Made by a program: the position numbers and the translations under genes. From Nymphaea colorata (lineage: Eukaryota; Streptophyta; Magnoliopsida; Nymphaeales; Nymphaeaceae): 64,000 nucleotides of DNA. Below, one piece after another: positions 54,822 to 64,000 of the stretch. The stretch is from NCBI RefSeq assembly GCF_008831285.2, contig NC_045149.1:1924001-1988000 (forward strand). Direction: 5' to 3'. The notes beneath the pieces were generated by a model. The model was not told the DNA's origin. It saw only the letters and a program-made list of their open reading frames with translations, and ran no database searches. The number at the start of each line of letters is the position of its first letter. Within the stretch, counting starts at the first letter, position 1.

Positions 54822-57197
54822 CTACCAAAAATCTCCACAAGAACAAGAACCGTCCTTGAAATGGTGAAAGCGGTTTCGATCCCTTACAACAATTACTCGG
54901 CCATAGATTTTGGAGATGAGCTTCGTAGCAGAGTGACAGTCATCACATACTCGGAGGTTCTTCACTATCCTCATTGGGGTGTTTGATGTTGTACTAATAA
55001 GACCAAACGCTATAGCCAATTTCTCACTATGGTTAGCAAGTGCAATTTCTTTTTCTTCCTCGTCTATATTAAGCAAAACCACAGAAGTATTGGCAATGTA
55101 ACCTGCACTTTTTAATTTCTTATTCATTTCGGCTAGCATTTCTTGTATTTTTTTGGCCTGAGGATGCGAATGGTCCCCCATTACGAACTGATGTACTGAA
55201 TTGTTCACTTCTATCGAACTAAAGCCAGGTTCCTTTTTAATTCCCTGATCTTTCAGCTTCTTCCGCACCTCTGCAACGTCACCCCATCTGTTTGCTGCGG
55301 CATACATGTTTGACAAAAGTACATGGTACCCGCAGTTGTCAGGTTCTAGCTCAATCAGGCTTTTGGCTGCAAGTTCGCCTAAGTGGGTGTTACCGTGGAG
55401 CTTACAAGCAGCAAGAAGAGTTCCCCATATGACAACGTTTGGTCTACACGGCATGCGCTCTATTAGGTTATATGCTTTATCAAGAAGCCCAGCTCGCCCT
55501 AACAGATCGACCATACATCCGTAGTGCTCTACTTTGGGCCTCAGCGCAAACTCATGGATCATGCGCTTGAACACTTGGTGCCCATCTGCTAAGAGACCTG
55601 CATGACTACATGCGTGCAGCAGCGCTATAAATGTTATGTCATTTGGTCTAACTCCTGCGCGCTCCATTTGGTGAAATAGCTTCAATGCATTCTTCCCTTG
55701 GCCATGCATGGCAAAGGCACTCATCATGGCATTCCACATGCATATATCTCTATCTGGGGCTCCTGCAAACACTTGTTCTGCTTTATCCAGGTCTCCACAT
55801 TTTGAATACATGTCCAGAAGAGCAGTGGTGAGTATCATATCACCTTTAAGCCCATGTTTGTCTATGCAAGCATGAACCCATTTCCCTATATCAAGGGCTC
55901 CACCATTGGCACACAGTGAAAGCATACTAGCAAGTGTTACTTGGTTAGGTTTAATCTTTGCATTTTGCATCTGTACAAATAGATTATACGCACGATTGAG
56001 GTCTCCGGCCCTGGCATATCCAGAGATCATGGCTGTCCAGCACATCACGTCTTTGTAGCTCATTCTATCAAACAAGAAGCGTGCACTATAAATATCCCCA
56101 CATTTGGCATACATATCCAGCAAAGCTGTGACCAGAACAACAGACATGTTGAAACCAGTCTTAATCATGTAAGCATGAAGACACTTGCCAAAATCAAGCA
56201 CTGCAGCATTTCCGCATTCCGTTGCCATGCTCAACATTGTTACTTCATTAGGGTGTACATTCTCATTCTGCATATCTTGAAAAAGCTTGATGCCTTCTTC
56301 TAAACTGCCGGAGTGAATGTAGCCTGCTATCATGGCCGTCCACGACACTATGCTTCGTTCAGGAAGTTCATCAAATAGTCGCCGTGCTGGACATAAACTT
56401 CCGCACTTGGCATACATATCTATCAATGCTGTATTGGTAGAAAGATGAAGTTCGCCGTTCTGGTTTTTAATTACGAAACCATGCATGGATTTTGCAATTT
56501 TTGGATCCCCAAAACCTGCAAAAAGGTTGATCATGTTGATCATGGTAACTTCACTAGGCTTAACACCAGCATCATGCATCTCTTTGATAATATCAGCGGC
56601 TTCACCAAAGCATCTGTTGCTGTTGTATCCACCAATCAGTGTTCCCCACGAAACAACATCTCTTTCAGGCATCTTGTCGAACACTTTACGCATTGAGTCA
56701 ACCATTCTGCACTCACTGTACATTTGCATGAGCGAGTTCTGCACAAACACATCCCAGCCGAGACCAACTTTTGTCACAAACCCATGAACCTCCGTTCCCT
56801 GGTCCCCAGCCTGAGACTCCGCGCAGGCCTTTAAGATAGAAGGGATAATGAACTCATCCAGTGGCGTCCCTGTGGACCTCATATGAAGGTAGACATTAAT
56901 AGCATCTTCTGGACTGTTGTTCTTGGTGTAAGAGGTGATTATGAAGTTATACTGTGCATAGAGAGATTTCCCGAGAAGAAAAGGGTAAGGGTGGTGATGG
57001 AATTGGGTTCTGATTATGTGGGCATGAAGCTGCCTGGTCTCCTCGAAGGTGGCCCATTGGGTTGAAGATGGGACTTGTGGAGCTCTTTGCATGCCAAGCA
57101 TGGAGGGCTTCTGCAATGGTTGAGTCTTGAAGGAAGCAAGTGGAGAGGACAAATGAGATGTTCCCATTAGTTTCGGTTTATTGGTTAGACTGGACAT
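54822..57197 (-). CDS. DYW-class PPR protein, probable organellar RNA editing factor, 791 aa
   Basis: A single exon. The first in-frame ATG after an upstream stop is at 57195-57197; the frame is open 45 codons further but without ATG. The start MSSLTNKPKLMGTSHLSSPL is serine-rich and basic with no acids, like a mitochondrial or plastid targeting peptide. From about residue 80 to 560 tandem PPR motifs of P, L and S type follow (for example NTALIDMYAKCGSL, SWTAMIAGYIHSG, TALLDMYSKCGDLDKAE), then the E/E+ region and a DYW domain. The deaminase-like signature is complete: HSE at 723-725 and CDDC at 751-754, ending CSCGDFW, with DFW in place of the usual DYW. Such proteins bind specific organellar transcripts and convert C to U. 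The target cannot be told. The length is normal. Its duplicate in block A is broken, so this is the only working copy here. Confidence 0.92.
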   Translation of the reverse strand: MSSLTNKPKLMGTSHLSSPLASFKTQPLQKPSMLGMQRAPQVPSSTQWATFEETRQLHAHIIRTQFHHHPYPFLLGKSLYAQYNFIITSYTKNNSPEDAINVYLHMRSTGTPLDEFIIPSILKACAESQAGDQGTEVHGFVTKVGLGWDVFVQNSLMQMYSECRMVDSMRKVFDKMPERDVVSWGTLIGGYNSNRCFGEAADIIKEMHDAGVKPSEVTMINMINLFAGFGDPKIAKSMHGFVIKNQNGELHLSTNTALIDMYAKCGSLCPARRLFDELPERSIVSWTAMIAGYIHSGSLEEGIKLFQDMQNENVHPNEVTMLSMATECGNAAVLDFGKCLHAYMIKTGFNMSVVLVTALLDMYAKCGDIYSARFLFDRMSYKDVMCWTAMISGYARAGDLNRAYNLFVQMQNAKIKPNQVTLASMLSLCANGGALDIGKWVHACIDKHGLKGDMILTTALLDMYSKCGDLDKAEQVFAGAPDRDICMWNAMMSAFAMHGQGKNALKLFHQMERAGVRPNDITFIALLHACSHAGLLADGHQVFKRMIHEFALRPKVEHYGCMVDLLGRAGLLDKAYNLIERMPCRPNVVIWGTLLAACKLHGNTHLGELAAKSLIELEPDNCGYHVLLSNMYAAANRWGDVAEVRKKLKDQGIKKEPGFSSIEVNNSVHQFVMGDHSHPQAKKIQEMLAEMNKKLKSAGYIANTSVVLLNIDEEEKEIALANHSEKLAIAFGLISTTSNTPMRIVKNLRVCDDCHSATKLISKIYGRVIVVRDRNRFHHFKDGSCSCGDFW

Positions 57198-57760
57198 GGC
57201 TGTGGCGAGATGTCTACCAATGGCTTGGGCCTCTGCCCGTTGATTTTTACAGGGAGACGGTTGGGCTCTGGGATTCCTCTGCCTAACACGTCTTAAGGCC
57301 ACAAGCCCTCTCGCGGCCCAAATAATCTGCAACCTTGTCGTGGGTTATTATTTGTTGGACTGTTAGCTATAGAGTGACTATATAGAGGCCAGTATATTGT
57401 ATATAGACTGACCAGAGACCAAATTCAGCCGGTGGTGTCTCCATGAGGTCGATATTTTATCTTCCAATACTGTCCTCCATGGTAGATGCCCATACCATAT
57501 CTTTTTCTATCTTATAATGCACAGATTGCCCATAACATATTTTTTTCTATCTTACTCTCAACCACTACCTGCATTAGAAAAAGGGAGACAAAGGTTGATC
57601 AAAACTTACTCATCATGCACACACAACAAGAACGTTAGAAGAAGGCAAAAGTAGTCGCAGAGGAACTCGTATAAAGAAATAAAGAAAAGTCATCACATAA
57701 AACCCTTTCTCAAGGATGCATTGAGTACATATCTATGCTATTGTAGTTTCTTCTTCTTCG

Positions 57761-58314
57761 ACCTCGCGTCAGATATTTTCACAACACCAATGTGTGTGCA
57801 TTTTGCAGGTTTGAAATTTTTCCGATTAATGGACATTTGAAGAAATTGTATGAGCGCTTCCACATGGTACCAAGCACGATGCTATACGTACACAGCAAGA
57901 AAATGTTCTAGCAATGGGTACTTATCTTGCCCATCCATTATTGCACATGTTCTTACACAAAACTAAAAAAATCATATGATAGAGATCTATTTGGGTGTTG
58001 TCGCACATGTTATCGCATGCATTATCACCTAGGTGTAGTGCAATGAGAGTTTTAACGAGTGCCTATGCAGCTTTGTGGTTATGCAACAGTCGTGTTGCAC
58101 ACTGATAACTCCTCTGCTCACAGAGATATCTGCCTCCACGCAATCTTGTGATCACTCACCCCTCCACTCACGGATGCACGCTAACACAGACAATAAGGAA
58201 AGAAAAACTTAGCAGATCGATGTTATTCACCACTGTCGACCCTAATACACAAAACATGAGGCAGTCATGGTCCTGATACCCTGCCCTGACCCGACCCGAC
58301 CCAACTAGCTACAC
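57761..58314 (-). other. DNA between block B and the chromovirus end, possibly chromovirus LTR
   Basis: No host gene. The part nearest 58314 follows the chromovirus stop and should hold its 3' untranslated part and LTR; the tandem CCCGACCCGACCC at 58285-58303 is one feature. No LTR limits could be set because the other LTR is outside the window. Confidence 0.35.
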
Positions 58315-58770
58315 CTATCGTCTGCCCCCCTTGGAAAAGCACACCTTGTCCTCAAGGTGTAAAAGTGAGAAAGCAATGCTCCATTTGAGCTGCATCTTCC
58401 AAGTGGGTTCTATCTCTTCAGCACCCTTCCACTCAATTATCCACTGCTTCACCTGCCTGCATGCTTCCTTGCTGAAGTTTTCTTGTAGCACTCGGAAAGG
58501 TCTGGGCCCCCCCAACTCCTCCCTGGGGCTGCAACTGCTTGCTGTTCTGGTGGTGGTGCCTGATGACATGTCTTCAAGCATGACACGTGGAAGACAGGAT
58601 GAATGGAGGAATCAGCCGGCAGTTGCAGCTGGTAGGCAACCTTGCCTATCTTGTTAATGACTGGAAATGGACTCGAGTATTTAGCTGTCAGCTTGTGTGT
58701 GCCAACAGAATACCTCTGTGGCCTCTTTTTTGAAAAATGCTTGAGCTGATAGAAATCTAGCACCAATATC
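58315..58770 (-). pseudogene. Chromovirus (Ty3/gypsy) integrase C-terminus and chromodomain
   Basis: The - strand reads [20 protein letters not shown] followed by [17 protein letters not shown], the GPF/Y-type integrase end of chromoviruses. In a shifted frame WIIEWKGAEEIEPTWK and HLEDKVCF follow, a chromodomain-like WxGxxxxxxTWE pattern and the usual final LEDKV. At least one frameshift near 58450-58520 separates the parts. The upstream part of the element is cut off at 58770 by insertion of a copia element and would continue beyond the window. Confidence 0.82.
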
Positions 58771-59192
58771 TGTAACCAGAAAACAGTACTCACGCAGGAA
58801 GAGAGAGAGAGAGAGAGAGAGAGAGAAAATGAAAACAAGAAGAAGCTGAGGAGAAGAAGCCGTAGCGAAAATGGTTTGCACGGCCTCTATTTATAATCCC
58901 ATTTCCAGAATTCTAAGAGTCTCCAATCGTAGAATCCTAGGAGATTTCACAAGCTCCAAGGACAATAATTACATCATAGAAACCTAAGAGACTTCACATA
59001 TTACAAAGATATTAACTACAACATAGAATCTTAGGAGACTTCACATATTACAAGGATATTAACTACAACATAAAATCCTAGGTGACTCTAAACATGTTAC
59101 AAGGACATTAAATATCTTAACACATTCTACAAGGAGGTGGAATCCTAAGAGACTCCTCTTCAACGTGCTGGTGAAGGATTTATATTTTAACA
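58771..59192 (-). repeat. 3' LTR of copia 2
   Basis: 422 bp. On the - strand it starts TGTTAAAATATAAATCC after the purine tract (59193-59205) and ends CTGTTTTCTGGTTACA at 58771. TATAAATA lies at 58888-58895 on the - strand. A (GA)n run at 58799-58826 lies in the 3' part. The 5 bases beside it at the chromovirus end are ATATC; the other target copy is outside the window. Confidence 0.85.
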
Positions 59193-59307
59193 CCCTCCCT
59201 CAAGTTGTGCATGGTTTTGCACCATGTACAACTTGCCTTTTAGAAACCAGAATCGTTCCTTTGTTAATCCTTTTGTAAATAAGTCTGCAACTTATTCATC
59301 TGTACGA
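59193..59307 (-). pseudogene. Copia 2 RNase H C-terminus (split off by plastid insertion)
   Basis: Reads TDE, stop, VADLFTKGLTKERFWFLKGK. This matches the standard copia end (TxEQVADxFTKGL). The stop replaces the glutamine of EQVADLF (CAA to TAA). The frame ends QLEGGC at the purine tract. Confidence 0.85.
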
Positions 59308-59334
59308 TCAGCGGTTCGAATCCGCTTATCTCCA
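59308..59334 (+). pseudogene. trnA-UGC: Fragment of plastid trnA-UGC (3' end)
   Basis: TCAGCGGTTCGAATCCGCTT then ATCTCCA is the T arm and acceptor strand of plastid tRNA-Ala, with one change in the T loop (GTTCGAA for GTTCGAG). The rest of the gene, including its group II intron, is absent. Confidence 0.88.
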
Positions 59335-59491
59335 GTCCAGCTCGTGATCTTAGCCGAAGGTATATGATAGCACCAAATTGCATTTTTCCGATTCGACAGT
59401 TCGATCTATGATTTATCATTCATGGACGTTGATAAGATCCTTCCATTTAGCAGCACCTTAGGATGGCATAGCCTTAACGTTAACGGCGAGG

Positions 59492-59805
59492 TTCAAACGA
59501 GGAAAGGCTTATGGTGGATACCTAGGCACCCAGAGACGAGGAAGGGCGTAGCAAGCGACGAAATGCTTCGGGGAGTTGAAAATAAGCATAGATCCGGAGA
59601 TTCCCGAATAGGTCAACCTTTCGAACTGCTGCTGAATCCATGGGCAGGCAAGAGACAACCTGGCGAACTGAAACATCTTAGTAGCCAGAGGAAAAGAAAG
59701 CAAAAGCGATTCCCGTAGTAGCGGCGAGCGAAATGGGAGCAGCCTAAACCGTGAAAACGGGGTTGTGGGAGAGCAATACAAGCATCGTGCTGCTAGGCGA
59801 AGCGG
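59492..59805 (+). pseudogene. rrn23: Fragment of plastid 23S rRNA (first ~314 nt)
   Basis: It starts TTCAAACGAGGAAAGGCTTA, the mature 5' end of plastid 23S rRNA, and runs through GAAATGCTTCGGGGAGTTGA and GTAGTAGCGGCGAGCGAAAT to GGCGAAGCGG. It stops inside domain I, so it is a fossil with no ribosomal role. Confidence 0.93.
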
Positions 59806-61269
59806 AACATAAATAGGCTGAATCTCCTTGTCTTCCACCTTTTGTCTAACAAAGTATTGATCAATCTCAATGTGCTTTGTTCGACCATATTGTATGGGAT
59901 TAAAGGCAATGTTAATAGCGCTTTGATTATCGCACATTAACATTGACGTTTTAATCTTTTCTCCAATGTCTTCTAGCAAATGTCTAACCCATGTAACTTC
60001 AGCAGTACCTGCAACGATGCATCTGTATTCAGCTTCAGTGTTGGATCTTGCTACTGCCTTTTGCTTTCGACAACTCCAAGACACAAGATTACGTCCAATG
60101 AAAATACAAAAACCAGAAATGGACTTTCTTTGATCAGGATCTCCAGCCCAATCTGCATCTGTGAATGTCATAAGTTGATGTCCACTAGTTATATTTTCAC
60201 TCTTACCATAAATTAAGCCATCTCCTGCTGTCCCTTTCAGATATTTTAATATTCTTTTGACAGCATCCATGTGAGTATCTCTACGTGCATGCATAAATTG
60301 AGATACTTGATTCACAGCATATATAATATCTGGTCTAGTAAATGTAAGATATTGAAGTGCCCCAACAATACTTCGATATTGCATAAGATCTTCATATAAC
60401 TCCCCATCCTGAGCACTTAGTCTTTGATTTAGAACACTAGGAGTTCCAACAGGCTTACAATCAGACATACCTGACTTTTTCAGCAGATCCAACATGTATT
60501 TCTGTAGTGTCAATGTGAGGCGGTTATTGTGCCTATCAATCTCCACTCCAAGAAAGAATCGTAAATCACCAAGCTCTTTCATTTTGAAGTTTTGCATCAT
60601 CAAAACTTTAGCTTCTTCTATGTGTTTTTCTGAATTGCTTGTGATAACAATATCATCAACATATATAAGAAGTAAAGTAAATATGTTTTCCGTTCGATAA
60701 ATGAAAAGAGAGTGATGTAGAGGACATCTCCGAAAACCACATTCTTGAATCTTGTAGGAGAAACTATCAAACCACGAACGTGAGGCCTGTTTAAGTCCAT
60801 AAATAGGTTTTCTTAGTTTGCAAACCCATGCATGAGAGTCTCCTTTCGTGTATCCTGGAGGTTGTTCCATATATATTTCCTCCCTTAAATCACCATGAAG
60901 AAAAGCATTCTTCACGTCCATTTGATGTAGTCTCCATCCATATTCAACTGTCAATGATATAATCACGCGAATTGTTCCCATTTTGATCACAGGGTTGAAT
61001 GCCTCATCATAATCTTCTCCATATTGTTGTGTAAACCCTTTTGCTACTAACCTTGCTTTGTGTCTTTCTATGCTGCCATCAGGTTTGTATTTAATTTTGT
61101 ATACCCATTTGGAGCCCACTACGTTTTTTTCGTGTGGCCTCGGAACGATCTCCCATGTTCCACATTCATGCAAGGCATCCATTTCTTCTTTCATAGCCTT
61201 TCTCCAATGATGTGATTTTGATGCTTGATCAAATGAAGTAGGTTCTTCCTCCTTGCCAACTTTTGCCAT
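59806..61269 (-). pseudogene. Copia 2 reverse transcriptase and RNase H
   Basis: The open frame starts at an internal ATG (61267-61269) and shows the RT entry (WRKAMKEEMDALHECGTWEI), GSKWVYKIKYKPDGS, KARLVAKGFTQ, HQMDVKNAFLHGDL with catalytic aspartate, YGLKQASRSW and YVDD at 60652-60663. RNase H follows: DADWAGDPDQRKSISGFCIF, TEAEYRCI, MCDNQSAINIAFNP and GRTKHIEIDQYFV. Catalytic residues look intact. After IQPIYV the frame runs into the plastid insertion and reads its antisense for about 100 codons to 59509. RNase H therefore lacks its normal end. Confidence 0.9.
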
Positions 61270-61395
61270 GAATAACTAAAAATCAAGTGATAAAGAATCA
61301 TAGCTAACCCACCTGTGAACGGGACGACGAATGCGTTGGGATCTTCTAAGGTGGGGCATGTTGTCTTCTTCACTGTGAGCATCTCCATCCCTTAG

Positions 61396-61975
61396 TCATC
61401 GACTGTAGATAAGACCCGAATACCGATGTGCATCGTTGCTTTGTTCTTCATTATTGCTTTCGTGATGACTTGATGACTGTGTTAGATCTTCTTGATTTTC
61501 ACTTTGAGCCATATCCGACGGTTGTATTGCTCTCTCTGGATCTTCATTTTGAGGCACATCATTTTCTATAACAGGATCTGCATTGAATAACTGTGTACTG
61601 ACCCAGGGATCATAAGATTCAATGGTCATAGGCATTTCATTTGTATCATCAAAACTATGTTTTTCTTGAAGTTTTGATACGTTTAGTTGTTGGATCATAG
61701 CATCGAAAACCTTTATATTCATCAGCATATCCAACGAATCTACATTGAATAGCTTTGTCTTGAAACTTGTTCCTCAAGACAGCATCAACGTGAACATAGC
61801 ATACACAACCAAAAACCTTCAAGTTCTTGTAATCAGGTTGTTTGCCTAAGAGTGTAAAATATGGCGATTTAGACATCAAGAGTGTCATAGGCAAACAATT
61901 TATTATGTATACAGTAGTATGGAAGGTTTCAGTCCACGAGGAAATGGGCACATTAGTATCATGCATCATGCTCAT
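61396..61975 (-). pseudogene. Copia 2 integrase C-terminal part and linker
   Basis: Reads WTETFHTTVYIINCLPMTLL, FTLLGKQPDYKNLKVFGCVC and FVGYADEYKGFRCYDP, the copia integrase end with its typical FGC and F(V/I)GY segments. A shift at about 61700 leads into FDAMIQQL and an acidic, glutamine- and asparagine-rich linker that is normal between integrase and RT. Stops and shifts cut it at 61396 and 61655. Confidence 0.85.
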
Positions 61976-62886
61976 GGCGCTTCAACTATATGTTGATGTT
62001 TCCGCTCAACTACACCATTTTGTTGGGGTGTGTAAGGGCAGGAGATTTGTCTAGTTATCCCTTTTTCACGTAGAAATTCAATAAAATCAAGCGAGGAATA
62101 TTCTCCCCCTCCATCACATTGAAAATGCACCACATTGGATGAAAATTTGGTTTGAATCATGGCATAGAAGTTTCGAAATATGTGGGGTACTTCTGATTTG
62201 TGTTTCATGAAGTAAATCCAGGTGAAACGTGAGTAAGAGTCAATGAATAAGACATAATATCTTGACCCAGACATGGAATCAACAGGGGCTGGCCCCCATA
62301 CATCAGAAAAAATAGTTTCAAAAGGTTTGGAAGCCATTTGATTTATATTATGGAAAGGTAAAACATGACTCTTACAAAGTCCACAACTTGAACATTTTTT
62401 GACAATTGAAGTAAGAGGTAAGCTTGATCTTGGAATGAGACTATCTGTGACAAGTTTTTCAATGAAATGTCGACCACAGTGTCCTAGCCGACTATGCCAC
62501 AGATCAGACTCCAAAAATTGGTTAGGGCCCCTTACTTTTGATTGAAAATGACAAGAACTTGGCACTGATGACGCATTATGAGAAAGAGAAAATGTCTTTA
62601 ATCCTATATCAAAAGTGGATGAATCCTTGGGTAGACATTCCTTGAGGACGTATATATTCCCTTGACGCTCCCCTCTAGCGAACATTTTCTTCGTTTGGAG
62701 GTCTTTGACATAGACAGAAGGAGTGAATTCAACAGAAGAGCTTGTATCATCAATGAGTTTAGAAACGGATATGATGTTCTTTTTGATATTGGGAGCAAGA
62801 ACAACATTAGACAGTGATAGAGACGAGGATGACAATGGAATATGTGCATTTCCAATATGTGTAATGGGATGAGATTTTCCATCCAA
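61972..62886 (-). pseudogene. Copia 2 protease end, pre-integrase and integrase core
   Basis: Starts in the post-protease segment (HPITHIGNAHI, SKLIDDTSSSVEF). The zinc-binding LWHSRLGHCGRHFIEKLV...CSSCGLCKSH follows. The core shows FSDVWGPAPVDS, FIDSYSRFTWIYF, FQCDGGGEYSS with the second catalytic aspartate, and TPQQNGVVERKH with the glutamate. The D-D-E triad is present. The frame is lost at about 61975. Confidence 0.9.
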
Positions 62887-63983
62887 CTTCTACCGTAATG
62901 AGGAGATAAGTTAGTCATTTTACCTGCATTTCTTGTCACATGGGTAGCTGCACCTGAATCCAAGAACAATTCTCCCTGCTCATTTTGCTTTATAGTCATC
63001 TTTGAGAATGCGGTCATCAATAGCTGTTGCATATCTTCAGCGGTGGATTTAGAACTTTGTCCTCCTTGTTTATAATCATGTCTTACCCCTTTGTTTTTAT
63101 TTTGAGGATTAAACCAACATTGTGCCTTCATGTGCCCTTTCTTGTTGCACTGAAAACAAATTGGTATTGTTCTTGAAGTATCCAAAGGACACATACCTTG
63201 GTTATGTGGTGTTGGTAGAATGCCACGACCACCATGGTTGGAGTTCCCATGGCTCTTACCAAACTTTACATGCATAGCCAACACATTTTGGGAGTTCCCT
63301 TGATCAGTCCTTTCAATGACTCTTTTCATATTCATTTCGTGTTGGAGAAGTTTACCTTGTAGTTCGTTGAAGGAAGGCAGAACAAGAAGGACCTCAAGAG
63401 CTGTAATAAAAGCATGATAATCATGCCCAAGTCCATTCAAGGTTTGCAGTTGGTCTGCAACGGCCTAAATACGCCCCAAATAATCCATGATAGCCATTGA
63501 ACCTTTGCTCAAATTCTGAAATTCTTTCTTTAAGTACATAATTCGAGCTTCTGATATTTGGGAAAAGGTATCAGCAAGGGTTTCCCATAATTCTTCTGCA
63601 GTACAATCATCAGAAACTGAAAGTAACACTTGTTGAGATAAAGTGGACAAAATATACGTAACTAGACTTTGGTCACGTCTCATCCACACAGCATGTTCAG
63701 GGTTGCTGTCTTCATGAACAGCAATAACTTCTCCTGCCTCATTTTTAATTTCCTGCAAAACGGATATTGGTAGAGCCTTTGTTGAACCATCGAGATGTCC
63801 AAAGAGGCCTTGACTTCTTATGAAAGGCATGATTTGCCTTTTCCAGATCAGATAATTCTCATGGTTGAGTTTTTCGTAATAAGGTGAGGAAGAAAACTTG
63901 AGGATATGCCAGAATGCGAAAGGTTTTCCATGACAACAGAAAGGAAGGGTATATAGGTAGAAGATGAGAGGGAAAGAAGACAT
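62887..63983 (-). pseudogene. Copia 2 gag and protease active site
   Basis: Gag starts at ATG 63981-63983 after a hydrophobic MSSFPLIFYLYTLPF stretch that may not belong to the original protein. ENYLIWKRQIMPFIRSQGLF and EELWETLADTFSQISEAR are typical copia gag. A single TAG at 63465-63467 interrupts the frame, which continues as AVADQLQTLNGLGHDYHAFI. The zinc knuckle CFQCNKKGHMKAQC (63100-63165) and protease LFLDSGAATHVT with an intact D-S-G follow. A frameshift lies at about 62890. Confidence 0.88.
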
Positions 63984-64000
63984 GATATAACAAGATATGT

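Larger units (their letters stand above)
52319..57760. repeat. Segmental duplication, block B
   Basis: Partner of block A. It holds part of intron 3, exon-4- and exon-5-like sequence and the PPR gene with its upstream region, in the same order and orientation. Exons 1-3 of the five-exon gene and its promoter are absent. Confidence 0.85.
59308..59805 (+). other. Nuclear plastid DNA insertion (NUPT) from the rRNA operon
   Basis: About 498 bases match the plastid inverted-repeat order trnA-UGC exon 2 end, spacer, rrn23 start. The spacer contains TATGATAGCACC and CATTCATGGACGTTGATAAG as in plastid genomes. It lies exactly between RNase H codons of the copia element, splitting QPIYV from TDExVADLF with little or no loss of copia sequence. 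It has several substitutions relative to the usual plastid sequence, so it is not recent. Confidence 0.92.
58771..64000 (-). mobile_element. Ty1/copia retrotransposon 2 (3' LTR to gag; 5' LTR outside the window)
   Basis: It reads on the - strand: gag from 63983, zinc knuckle, protease, integrase, RT, RNase H, purine tract and 3' LTR. It sits inside a chromovirus integrase. It has one nonsense codon in gag, several frameshifts between 62900 and 61270, and a plastid DNA insertion in RNase H. The RT part is still open over 490 codons, so the decay is moderate. Confidence 0.9.

Noticed and set aside
57197-57332. Longer start for the PPR protein (about 45 more codons)
   Set aside because: The upstream open stretch has no ATG; it begins at TTG after two stops. 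The first ATG is at 57195-57197.
57800-57910. Possible gypsy integrase end (FEIFPINGHLKKLYERF)
   Set aside because: The resemblance to the FKVNGxRLKxY segment of Tat/Athila integrases is only a few residues and no neighbouring domain supports it.
58449-58838. Serine/leucine repeat at the N-terminus of the chromovirus frame
   Set aside because: This part (from 58771 up) translates the (GA)n run of the copia LTR; only the part below 58770 is chromovirus.
59422-59718. 98-codon + strand frame starting MDVDKILPFSSTLGWHSLN
   Set aside because: It is a reading of plastid trnA-rrn23 spacer and 23S rRNA, not a protein gene.
1-64000. CRISPR arrays, operons, bacterial-type features or functional tRNA/rRNA genes
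   Set aside because: The DNA is plant nuclear. The only repeats are transposon ends, LTRs, microsatellites and short tandem repeats, and the only tRNA/rRNA sequence is the plastid-derived fragment.

Overview
The window is nuclear DNA of a flowering plant. It holds multi-exon genes with GT-AG introns, a DYW-type pentatricopeptide-repeat (PPR) gene, layers of plant transposable elements, a remnant related to plant pararetroviruses, and a piece of plastid rRNA operon lodged in a retrotransposon. The lineage below angiosperm cannot be fixed from sequence alone. Only two host genes look intact: a five-exon gene for an unrecognised conserved protein (+ strand, 15663-23246) and a single-exon DYW PPR gene (- strand, 54822-57197). 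Almost everything else is mobile DNA or its debris. Layout: 1-2080 is a decayed caulimovirid-like piece (RNase H remnant, a later TATA-like box and an initiator-tRNA-Met primer-site-like sequence). Two near-identical PIF/Harbinger DNA transposons follow (3521-9369 and 9679-15490), 309 bp apart. Each has a Myb/SANT-like accessory gene, a DDE transposase gene and a third region resembling the RNase H1 N-terminal (viroplasmin-like) domain, all with the same in-frame stops in both copies. The second copy ends 172 bp before the start codon of the five-exon gene. Intron 3 of that gene carries a decayed 1.3 kb element with GGGTAC-rich ends. A block from 20372 to about 34598 (A) is duplicated in direct orientation at 52319 to about 57760 (B). 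Each block holds the 3' end of the five-exon gene followed, on the opposite strand, by the PPR gene. In A the five-exon gene is complete but the PPR gene is broken and split by an 8.4 kb non-autonomous Ty3/gypsy-like LTR element (24026-32429, minus orientation, 5-bp target duplication CCCAT, LTRs about 2.5% different by eye count). In B the PPR gene is intact and the five-exon gene is a fragment with a stop. The two loci have therefore kept opposite members of the pair. From 34.6 to 52.3 kb there are only fragments: a gypsy RT piece, a lone ALBINO3-like exon with both splice sites, a decayed Ty1/copia element (about 38.05-42.76 kb, minus) with an internal ~460-bp duplication, and AT-rich DNA with short tandem repeats. 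From 58.3 kb to the end there is nesting: the 3' end of a chromovirus (58315-58770), into which a Ty1/copia element was inserted (58771 to beyond 64000, minus), which in turn carries a ~498-bp plastid insertion (59308-59805: 3' end of trnA-UGC, spacer, first ~314 nt of rrn23).
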